A DNA stretch of 64,000 bases, taken from Rhodamnia argentea. Its lineage: Eukaryota; Streptophyta; Magnoliopsida; Myrtales; Myrtaceae. A model generated the notes under the pieces. The model was given only the letters and a program-made list of their open reading frames with translations. It made no database searches and was not told where the DNA came from. Below are positions 49,391-58,975 of the stretch, one piece after another (positions within the stretch are counted from its first letter, which is position 1; every line of letters starts with the position of its first letter). Position numbers and translations under genes: made by a program. The DNA lies in NCBI RefSeq assembly GCF_020921035.1, contig NC_063151.1, forward strand, positions 28,898,934 to 28,962,933, in the 5' to 3' direction.

Positions 49391-51954
49391 AAATGTGGTA
49401 ATCTTCATATAGCACAAAGGATGGATTACCGGAACACACTTCTTCGAAAAGAATCATTGCTTGGCGTTCCTTATCTAAGTCGTTGATCAACTTCCCATAC
49501 CCAGGTTCCAACAATTTAAGAAGTTGTTCTGATTTAGCTTTGGCTACCTCTTTGGGGACTTCTTCAAATATCGATGGAGCCAAAGATTCTGAAGAATCGG
49601 GGACTATCAAAGAGCTAGGGTGAGTGCCTGCTAATATCCTCTCAATTTCAGCTTTCTCAGCTTGAAAAAAGAATACTACCCTAGCTGGTGAGCTGGGTGC
49701 AGCATAAGATGTTGAGGGAGGCAAAATAGTAGCTGAAGGAGGAGTAGATGGCAGAGATACATCTTATGGGTCTTTAGCAGATTCATTTTCGAGAATCGGA
49801 GTCCTTTCGGGTGCGGGAGTAGATTCAATGGTGGCTATAGGAGCTTGAGAGAGATATTTCTCAAATCCCCGAGATATTAGTAGAAGAATTCTTTGCTGGT
49901 TCATGCTCTTCGGGAATTGGAATGGAGGGTTGATCTTGTGCTGACTTAGTGGCAACATCTGCCGAAGGAGCAGAAATTACTGTTGTAGGATCGGAAGTTG
50001 TTGTGGCGGGGATCTTGACGGGAGAAGAAGCAAGAGAAGCAGCTTTGGATTGATAAGTCTTGAGGGTGCCTGGATTGATTAAAAGATATGCAAATTAGTG
50101 CCAATAAATACAGTTATAGCTTCAAGAGAAGATATAAGGCATAAAAGTTACCCTTCGGAGTAAATGGCTTCATCATAGCCCGAAGAGTGGGTTCTGGAGA
50201 TGAGTTTAATGTTGGAGAACCCTCCGGAGATGACTCTGAGGAACGAATGATCACTCTCCTAGTACCGCGTTTTGCTGGTGCCTTATTTGGAGCAGCCGGT
50301 TGTGAAGCTTTCCTCTTCTTGCTCACCGCAGGAATATGTAATTAGATACAAAGTTAAATGCCGAATAAAATGTACATATACACTGAAAGGCGTAATCGAG
50401 TCACCTTTAGAGGGCTCTGCTGATTTAGTTGAAGGTATATTTGTATCCTCGGCTATTTTCGGGAGTGTGGGAGGAACAACATCTTTTATCTTCAAAAGGA
50501 TTTGGTCTAAAGGATCTGAAAACACATTCCTTCGATAATCCTTCCACTAGAAATCGAACTCGGTTGAAGAACGATCGAGATATCCAATGAATTCAGTAAC
50601 ACGAGACAGTCGGAAAATCCCTCATACCAATGTGGTCAACTCGGTGAAAGGTTGATCATCCTTCAGCTTGCAGAATACTTTATCAATAGAATCAAAAGAG
50701 AAAGTATAGAAGGTTGGTACAGGAACCCTTTGAATGAACCTAAATTGCCTAGCACAATATTGGGGAAAATAGATTTCAAAACTAGCAACGAACCAACCTT
50801 TCATTGAAAATCTTATAGGAAGATCAACGGAAGTCAGAACAATTTGCCGTAAATCACTTCTGTTCTTATGAAAAGAGGGAATGTAAGCTCCAAATTGAGA
50901 AACGAGAAAAGGAGAGAAAGAATGTTGATTTTCCTCAGTAGAAAAGAGTTGGGAAATGAAGTATCAAAGATAAGAAGATGACCCTTTGGGGACATAGACT
51001 AATTTCTTGCTCAGAGCTTGGCAAACCGGGTGGTCGGGAATGGAAATTGAGAGAGGTTGAAAAACTTGATCCTTAGAAAACTAGGAAGGGAAGTAAAAGG
51101 CTGCCCATGATTGGAGAATCCATAAAGGACCATCAAAAACTCACTCAATCAAGCCCAAGCGGTAAACTTCAGATAGCAAGTGGAGTCCCCGAAGCCAAAG
51201 CAGAGGCTACAAAGAACAAAATCATTGGAGACCCTAACGATATGGTGACAAAAAAGGAATTTACAGAGCCAATACAAAAGAAAAGCAATACGCTCCTCGT
51301 CGGTAACTACATTGTCCTTCCTAAAATATTTCTTAATGAATGCTTCGTAGGCTAGCTCAGAGTCGGACAATTTACCAAGTATTGAGCGAGAATCTAGAGG
51401 CAGAGTAGACAGGTACGTGCCCAGAGCCTAGTAAGACAATATATGTAAAGCAAAGTTGCCGACATAGGAGGAAAAGGGAAAAAGAAGCAATTAGTGGAAG
51501 ATGACTAAAAGCAAGATAATGCACCGATTAGTTCATGATTTAAGCAGTAATCAAAGCATTTGAGACACAAAGCATTACGAATGAAAAGATCATCCTAAAA
51601 AGAACCCTTGGAAGGGAGGAGTTGAAGATACCATTGACAAAAATCGGGTTCGAAATCGGGAAAAACCCTAAGACGGGAAGGACGAGAATGCCTCTGCTAA
51701 GCCAGAATAGGCAAGTCGTAACCTGGAAGTACCTCGATTTGATAACGTGGGAAGAGGCTCAAAAGGCATTCCGGGACAGAAAAATGATTGTGAACTGCTG
51801 GGCTAAGAATATAAGAATCCTCGTAGCCATTCTGCACCAAGAATAGATGAAGCTCGTCGTTGAAATCCTCGGATTCTTTGAACTAATGGTATTAGTTTAG
51901 GGCATCCGATGCGGAAAAGGAAAGATTTTGATCCTTGGAAGCTTTAGAAGCCAT
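49365..51954 (-). pseudogene. Antisense plant-mobile-domain gene, unit II (broken)
   Basis: ATG at 51954, with the same order of segments as unit I and several disruptions. The middle part near 51150-51420 keeps AYEAFIKKYFRKDNVVTDEE. The best-preserved later exons of the three units lie here: KIKDVVPPTLPKIAEDT (near 50490), the KKRKASQPAAPNKAPAKRG basic region (near 50320), and the charged end with VPKEVAKAKSEQLLKLLEPG and LINDLDKERQAMILFEE (49420-49700). Exon borders cannot be fixed with certainty. Confidence 0.65.
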
Positions 51955-52230
51955 GGGATTTAGACGGATGTTGAGAGAAGTTGCAGAGAATCGGGAAATT
52001 GAGGACGCTGAAGAACGACGAAGAGAGCGATTTTTCAAAAGAAGCGTTGGAAGACGAAAGGTCCGAAGATAGTGCGGTCATATATTTGTGAGATTGATTT
52101 GAAAAGAGATGAAAGGACAAGCTCGCAAAGTGAAGTAACAAAACGGCGGTGAGAATAAAAAGTAAGTGGCCTTTTATTTCTAGCATTTAAAAGAATTAAA
52201 GTTCTTTTAATTTTTTTAAAAGGGGACATA

Positions 52231-53151
52231 TGTTGACACCGAAATAAAAATTGGCATAGACGCCGAGTCGGCATTAATACCGAATTCGGTGGAGAGTGAA
52301 AAGCGAACCATCTCCCGAAGTATGTCCGGTTAAAATTCAAGAACATCTTGGGAAGCAAGCGCTAATGGCATTATATCCCGAATTTGGTAATTCATGAGGA
52401 TTGGAGTATTTCCCGAAATATGAAAAATCACAATTCGGGAATTTACGGAAGAGGGAGCGTTAGAGCCATTATGTCTCGGGATGTGAATTCTTTCTCGAAA
52501 TTCGGAAAGTTGAGATTTCGGGAGTATTTCGAAATTGCAGAAAATTGATGAAGATGGATCATGATCCAACCACGTGAGCCATGTCTGCAGGAGGTTACGA
52601 GCATGAGGCGGAGATAGGGAGCACGAACGGATCGTGAGGAGTTATTTGTCCATATCCAAATTTGAAATTATCCCAGCAGTTGAGATCAAGTTTTGGTGGA
52701 CAATAAGAGTGGAAAATGTGCTTAGATAGAGCGGTTATTGGAAGCACCAAAATTCAAAGTTTGAAAATAAAGAAATAACCGACGGACGGTTACGGGACAT
52801 GAAGAGATACAAATACCCAAAAGAAAAAAGGAAGAGGCAGAGGAATAACCCAGGAAAAACACTCATAGTTTTCCTCACACTTTGACTTCCTGCATTTACA
52901 GCTCCTGCAACTTTAGTTTACTTTGAGGTTCCTTACTGCTTTCATAGGAGTATTGTAACGTAGCTTGAAACTTTGTTGATCTCAAATCCATATTCAATCC
53001 ACTTGATTTAACCTCATTCTATAGATCCCTATGTTACTCTTTACTTTCACTAAAATTCTCCTAAACAATCAAGCCACATAACCCTCTTAATAAAAAAAAA
53101 TAAAAAACCAAATTTCGGTGAAAGATATTCCTCGTTGCAAAACAACGAACA
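52231..53151 (+). repeat. Array LTR3 (921 bp, intact ends)
   Basis: Starts TGTTGACACCG after the polypurine stretch AAAAGGGGACATA and ends ACGAACA, followed by a diverged primer-binding sequence (TGGCACGCTCGATGGGAC). Confidence 0.88.
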
Positions 53152-53472
53152 TCTTTTTGGCACGCTCGATGGGACCCGTGTGGTAATCTTCAGATAGCAT
53201 AAAGGATGGATTACCGGAACACACTTCTTCAAAAAGAATCATCACTTGGCGTTCCTTATCCGAGTCGTTGATCAACTTCCCACGCCCAGGTTCCAACAAT
53301 TTAAGAAGTTGTTCCGATTTAGCTTTGGCTACCTCTTTGGGGACTTCATCAAATATCGATGGAGCCAAAAATTCTGAAGAATCTAGAACTATCGAAGAGC
53401 TGGGGTGAGTGCCTGCTAATATCCTCTCAATTTCAGGTTCCAACAATTTAATAAGTTGGAGACTGCCCATGC

Positions 53473-54369
53473 TTAGAGAATCCATAAAGGACCACCAAAA
53501 ACTCCACTAACTTCATTTGAAGAAATGGAAGAGGAAGCATGGGCCAAACCTCCATACAATAGGGCCAGCATTGTTTTGCCTAAAGCAAGTGGAGTCCCCA
53601 AAGCCAAAGCAGAGGCTACAATGACAAAACCATTAGAAACCCTAACGATAGGGTGACAAAAAAGGAATTTACTGAGCCGGTACAAAAGAAAAGTCGTATG
53701 CTCCTCGTCGGTAACTACATTGTCCTTCCTAAAATATTTCTTAATGAATGCCCCGTAGACCAGCTCAAAGTCGGACAATTTACCAAGTGTCGAGCGAGAA
53801 TCTAGAGGCAGAGTAGATGGGTCTGTGCCCAAAGGAGAGAGCCCAGTAAGACAATATATGTCGAACAAAGTTGCCGACATAGGAGAAAGAGGGAAAAAGA
53901 AGCAATTAGTGGAAGATGACCAAAAGCAAGATAATGCGCTGATTAGTTCATGATTTAAGCAAGAATCAAAGCAGGTGAGACGCAAGGCATTACGAATGAA
54001 AAGATCGTCCCAAAGAGAACCCTTGGAAGGGAGGAGTCGAAGATACCATTGATAAAAATTGGGTTCGAAATAAAAAAAAGCCCTATGACGGGGAGGACGG
54101 GAATGCCACTGGTAAGCCGGAATAGACAAGTCGTGAACTAGAAGTACCTCGATTTGATGACGTGGGAAGAGGCTCGAAAGACATTCCGAGACAGAAAAAT
54201 GATTGTAAACCATCGGCCCGAGAATGTAAGAATCTTCGTAGTCATTCTGCACCGAGGATAGATGAAGTTCGTCGTTGAAATCCTCGGATTCTTTGAACCG
54301 ATGGTACCGATTTAGGGCATCCGATGCAGAAAAGGAAAGATTTTGATCCTTGGAAGCTTTAGAAGCCAT
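53473..54369 (-). CDS. Antisense plant mobile domain (PMD) protein, unit III, 3'-truncated
   Basis: An open frame of 299 codons from ATG 54369 (an in-frame ATG at 54423 would add 18). It holds a recognisable plant mobile domain: YQWYLRLLPSKGSLWDDLFIRNALR, then LSPMSATLFDIYCLTGLSPLG, the family's most conserved stretch, then KKYFRKDNVVTDEEHTTFLLYRL. PMD proteins of hosts (MAIN/MAIL family) keep silencing and meristem programmes; related PMD genes are carried by Mutator-like and Gypsy elements (family knowledge). An internal deletion joins 53455-53475 to the PMD 3' part, so the later exons present in units I and II are mostly lost here, leaving only the charged terminal piece at 53087-53450. 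It is transcribed, if at all, opposite to the LTRs. Confidence 0.72.
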   Translation of the reverse strand: MASKASKDQNLSFSASDALNRYHRFKESEDFNDELHLSSVQNDYEDSYILGPMVYNHFSVSECLSSLFPRHQIEVLLVHDLSIPAYQWHSRPPRHRAFFYFEPNFYQWYLRLLPSKGSLWDDLFIRNALRLTCFDSCLNHELISALSCFWSSSTNCFFFPLSPMSATLFDIYCLTGLSPLGTDPSTLPLDSRSTLGKLSDFELVYGAFIKKYFRKDNVVTDEEHTTFLLYRLSKFLFCHPIVRVSNGFVIVASALALGTPLALGKTMLALLYGGLAHASSSISSNEVSGVFGGPLWIL

Positions 54370-54645
54370 GGGATTTAGACGGATGTTGAGAGAAGTTGCA
54401 GAGAATCGGGAAGTTGAGGACATAGAAGAACGATGAAGAGAGCGATTTTTCGAAAGAAGCGTTGGAAGACGAAAGGTCCGAAGATAGTGCGGTCATATAT
54501 TTGTGAGATTGATTTGAAAAGAGACAAAAGGACAAGCGCGCGAAGCGAAGTAACAAAACGGCGGCGAGAATAAAAAGTAAGTGGCTTTTTATTTCTAGCA
54601 TTTAAAATAATTAAAGTTCTTTTAATTCTTTTAAAAGGGGGCATC

Positions 54646-55568
54646 TGTTGACACTGAAATAAAAATCGGCATAGACGCTGAGTCGGCATTAATACCGAAT
54701 TCGATGGAGAGTGAAAAGCGAACCATCTCCCGAAGTACGTCTGGTTAAAATTCAGGAACATACTGGGAAGCAAGCGCTAATGGTATTATGTCCCGAATTT
54801 GGTAATTCATGAGGATTGGAGTATTTCCCGAAATATTAAAAATCACAATTCAAGAATGTGCGGAAGAGGGACCATTAGAGCCATTATGTCTCGGGATGTG
54901 AATTCTTTCCCGAAATTCGGGAAGTTGAGACTTCGGGAGTATTTCGAAATTACAGAAAATTGGTGAAGATGGATCATGACCCAACCACGTGAGCCATGTC
55001 TGCAGGAGGTTATGAGCACAAGGCGGAGATAGGGAGCACGAATGGAACGTGAGGAGTTATTTGTCCATATCCAAATTTGAAATTATCCCAGCAGTTGAGA
55101 TCAAGTTTTGGCGGACAATAAGAGTGGAAAATGTGCTTAGATAGAGCGATTATTGGAAGCACCAAGATTTAAAGTTTGAAAATAAAGAAATAACCGACAG
55201 ACGGTTACGGGAAATGAAGAGATACAAATACCCGGAAGACAAAAGGGAAGAGGCAGAGGAATAACCCAAGAAAAACACTCAAAGCTTTCCTCACACTTTG
55301 ACTTCCTGCATTTACGGTTCCTGCAACTTTAGTTTACTTTGAGGTTCTTTTATGCTTTCATAGGAGTATTGTAATGTAGCTTGAAACTTTGTTGATCTCA
55401 AATCCATATTCAATCCACTTGATTCAACCTCATTCTATAGATCCCTGTGTTACTCTTTATTTTCGCTAAAATTCTCCCGGACAATCGAGCCACGGAACCC
55501 TCTTAATAAAAAAAAACCGAAAATCAAATTTCGGTGAAAGATATTCCTCGTCGCAAAACGAGCGAACA
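54646..55568 (+). repeat. Array LTR4 (923 bp, intact ends)
   Basis: Preceded by the polypurine tract AAAAGGGGGCATC. Starts TGTTGACACTG, ends GAGCGAACA, and is followed at once by the AACCT target duplication. Confidence 0.88.
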
Positions 55569-55573
55569 AACCT

Positions 55574-58140
55574 ACATATGACCAACACAAACTCTAATGC
55601 TGGATGAAAGTGTGCAATCTCAGAAGTATATCAACTTCTTCAATAACTTCTTGACTGTTGGCAACTTAGTAAAGTATCTTAGGTTCCTCGAGCTTATTGT
55701 ATGGTAACATCTTCGTGGCCCAATTTCCAGTCGATCAGCGTTCGATTGTCAAGATTGAGCAAATCAAATGAACTCGCATGAAGTTCTCTATTTGCACAGC
55801 ACCACACCTTTCTTTCCTTTCTCTTTTTTTGCTGCAACAAGCAACTTCTTAATCGGAAAAGCACGAAAACAAAATCATGGACTGACCCGACAGAACACAG
55901 TATCCGAAATGGCAAAGCATTGTCATTGCTGTATATGAAGAACAAGTACGTGTGCATGCTTGTTCGCTAAAGTAACAGAATGGCAAAGGCAATGCGATGC
56001 GAGTAACATTGCAATTTGTATAGCAAAGCATTTCCGAGTTGAGTTAGATGTATTTCAAACATTCTCACAGATCTTGCATGCTGATTTTTTTTTTCTCAAT
56101 GTTAGTGTTTCTCTTCGAATTCGAGCAACTTACTTGTGTGATGGAACTAACAAAAGAAAATGATAAGGCATATTGAAACTAATAATATTGATGGCATGCT
56201 ACAACCTATGAAAAAAAACCATGGATCCGAGTCTAGCAGGTTCATGTTTTTCAATGTCAATGTTGATAACAAGCTAATGTAATGCAAGAAATTACTGATC
56301 GACAATATTGGAAAGTTTAGTACTGGTGGAACCATTAAGTGCTTCATAAGGTTGTTGTGCGCGTTAATCGTCATTAAGAATATAGCATAAGATAGCCACC
56401 ATAGTGTCTTCTTACGTATAAAACTTTCTCTTTTTTTGCATACCCAGTCACTTTATTGTTTCCAATGCTTTCTCATTATGCAGCGTTAGTTTTCATGAAT
56501 TAACTTAACTTGATCGCTAACAGCGCAATAGATATATTATGTCTTAACTTTGCATGGAACGATATTATAAGCTTATAGATGGTCATGCAATTACACACCT
56601 GTGAAATTCATGTACTTCATGGTTGAAGATATGAAACCGATTGGGGAAATAAAAATAGTTAGACAAGGTCTTAGATTCGCATGGAACGATATGATAAATC
56701 TACTTATGAGTATGCAATTACATGCGATTTCACACGTACAAACTCACGAAATTTATGAATAGGACAGAAAAAAAAAAAAAATAGACGACACTAAAACTAA
56801 AGCTAAAGCTCCTCTAAATACACGAGGCTTTGTCTAGTCGATCAACTTGCTGAACTCGCGTACTTTGTCCTATAATGCACAAGGCTAAGATGAACTTTGT
56901 GTATTTGGGATTTGAAAAATGCAATAGCATACAGTGCAATTAATTGATTTTCACTCACATAAGCGAAAATTCACCCATAGTTTAGCAATCAAATGTGTAA
57001 TGTACATCACAAAATGTCCCTGAATGAACAGGCATCCGTTTATGTAAGCATTGCATAAAATTATTTGTTCTCCTATTTTCGAAGAACAAAATAAGATAAG
57101 TCGAGTTTGATTCCAAAAGAAGACCAGTGCTTTAAGATAAACGGATACTAGCTAGGTAAGTGTGGACATCTGACAATCTATCAGCATATCTTATATCTAT
57201 ACTGTATTCACAGTCAACTTTATGATCTTATTTCCACCATTTGAACGACTAGATAGCGTTGTTCTCAAAGTAAAAGAGTAGAAGACAAATTAGTATTGTC
57301 AACAATTCGATATATCTATAAACTAGACATCCAAAAGCTGTAAAAAAAGATTGTTGGAAATTTCATGACCTGTAAGGTTAATTTTCGATAAATTCAATAA
57401 GCAAACCACAAATTGGAAAATTAAGATATTTTCTTTCTGTTTCAAATTACCATATTTCTACTATTGAAGATTCGCTTCATATCACGAAGTATAGTTTCAT
57501 TTCATCATGAACATTTTCACTGGATTTAGTTCACAAGAATTAAAACATAAAATGTCTCGAAATTCATTCAAAGGAAAAAAAATACTATATAACCTCCTCA
57601 TTTTTCATTCTTACTAGATGAAATATCATCACGTCATATTAATTTACGAAACAAAGGAAACACTGAATGTTAATTACTTAACATATGTAATTTATATACA
57701 CGAATTTACCCACTTCTCGAACATCACCTTAAGGAAGGCCATCAATATGTGAATCACATATTCTCCCCCTTACCTTTTCCAGTCATTTGCGTAGTTTCCC
57801 TTGTAGCAAAACTCTAGAGAACGTGGTTTCGCATTTTTCAGCTTTCTCTGTAGTGTTGCATTATCAATTTCGAAAAGTCCCACGGACGAAAAAGAAAGAC
57901 GTGTAGCTAAAAAAATTTAAAAAAAAAAAAAACCGAAGGAAGGAGACAAGAAAATCATGGGCTTTTATAGATTGGATTAGGTTTAGATAAGTCTACTCCA
58001 AGTCTTGATCCGCACTCTCATAGACCAAAATGGACCAATAAAAAATCACCTGAACGTCTTATTTTTTTTGGAGGTTTTGAGCAGGATATTCTCGCTACTC
58101 TCTTCACTTGTACTCCTTTTCTTCAATGTATTTCGCCCCC
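55574..58140. other. AT-rich spacer upstream of the START-domain gene
   Basis: No gene can be supported in 2.5 kb. Short ORFs at 55694-56163 are low in family features. 57700-58140 is probable promoter. The region was read in all frames for a homeodomain belonging to the next gene and none was found. Confidence 0.5.
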
Positions 58141-58148
58141 TATAAGTA
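58141..58148 (+). promoter_or_regulatory. TATA box of the HD-ZIP IV-like START gene
   Basis: TATAAGTA lies about 60-100 bp before a GA-repeat leader that ends in a splice donor at 58271. The spacing fits a transcription start near 58170-58180. Confidence 0.5.
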
Positions 58149-58205
58149 TGTGTGTCTTCATCGTCTCTAGGACTCATTCTCAGACACAACAATCACATCA
58201 AGACC

Positions 58206-58206
<1 letters not shown>

Positions 58207-58242
<36 letters not shown>
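58207..58242 (+). repeat. (GA)n microsatellite in the 5' leader
   Basis: About 18 GA units between the TATA box and the 5' UTR donor. Confidence 0.9.
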
Positions 58243-58244
<2 letters not shown>

Positions 58245-58270
58245 GATTTCTTTATTATCAGTGGTTTCAG

Positions 58271-58975
58271 GTGAATTGTTTCTCAGCTTGCATGTGTGTG
58301 AATCTTGTAGTTATCGATAACTTAGGACTTTCTTCCTTCATTTTTTCCCGATCATTTTTAATCTGCTAAAGTTTTGTTGAAATCTGTTCTACAAACAATC
58401 TGGTTGTGTTGATCATGTCGTTTCTCCAACAAAAGAGAAAAGGATGGGTTTTTCCTTCATTTTTTCGCGATCGTTTTTAATCTGCTAAAGTTTTGCCAAG
58501 ATGTGTTCTACAAACAATCTGGTTGTGTTGATTATGTCAATTTCCAAAAGAGAAAAAGGGTGGGTTTTCTAATGAATTTTGATACATGAAATATGTTGAG
58601 CTGACCTGGAAGGGAAAAAAAAAAGGTGCGATCTTTGTTAATATCTGAGTCTCTGGATTTTCTGATGAACTTTGATACATGAAATATGTTGAGCTGATCC
58701 ACAAGGGAAAATATCTTATCTATTTTAAAATCATGAGTCTTTGGAGATTTCTGATACATGAAATATGTTGAGCTGGCCCGGAAGGAAAAAAAAGGTGTGA
58801 TCTTTTTTAATATATGAGTCTCCGATAAGGATTTGGTTTTCTTGATCTTATCTTTTTTTCAGCTTTGGTTTATCTTTTATTGGGATTTCTGTTGAATTTT
58901 CTTCTGTAAAGTAAAGGGTCCAAAAGGAAATGTGAGCCAAACCCACAAAAATCTCATTTGTTTCTTCCTGTACAG
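58271..58975 (+). other. 5' UTR intron with internal tandem duplications
   Basis: The donor TTCAG/GTGAAT at 58271 and the acceptor TTCCTGTACAG directly before the start codon at 58976 suggest a leader intron, common in HD-ZIP IV genes. Inside it a unit of about 120 bp occurs twice (58331-58447 and 58452-58568), and a shorter unit with GATACATGAAATATGTTGAG occurs three times (58581, 58674, 58753). Confidence 0.6.

Larger units (their letters stand above)
44765..55568 (+). mobile_element. Tandem LTR-retrotransposon array: four LTRs, three internal units
   Basis: Four related LTRs (44765-45687, 48538-about 49390, 52231-53151, 54646-55568) alternate with three related internal units (45688-48537, about 49391-52230, 53152-54645). 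The outermost ends are TGTTGACAC and GCGAACA, and the 5 bp outside them are identical (AACCT at 44760-44764 and 55569-55573). The whole array therefore behaves as one insertion later enlarged by unequal LTR recombination. Primer-binding-type sequence (TGGCACGCCCGGTGGGAC) follows LTR1 and a diverged form follows LTR3. A polypurine tract (AAAAGGGG) precedes LTR3 and LTR4. All this sets + orientation. No gag, protease, reverse transcriptase or integrase is visible, so the family is non-autonomous; the internal units carry an antisense gene. Confidence 0.88.

Noticed and set aside
53473..54423. PMD ORF as an ordinary host gene of the MAIN/MAIL type
   Set aside because: It sits inside an LTR-bounded unit repeated three times with decaying copies, so it belongs to the element.
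44765..55568. Reading the array as a - strand element because its ORFs are on the - strand
   Set aside because: The primer-binding-type sequence follows the right-hand ends of LTR1 and LTR3, and purine tracts precede LTR3 and LTR4, on the + strand. Reversed, neither signal is present at the proper edge.
55574..58975. Homeodomain exon for the START gene
   Set aside because: No ORF in any frame shows the conserved WFQNKR-type helix or a basic N-terminal arm. The small - strand ORF at 58532-58759 only reflects the tandem repeats.
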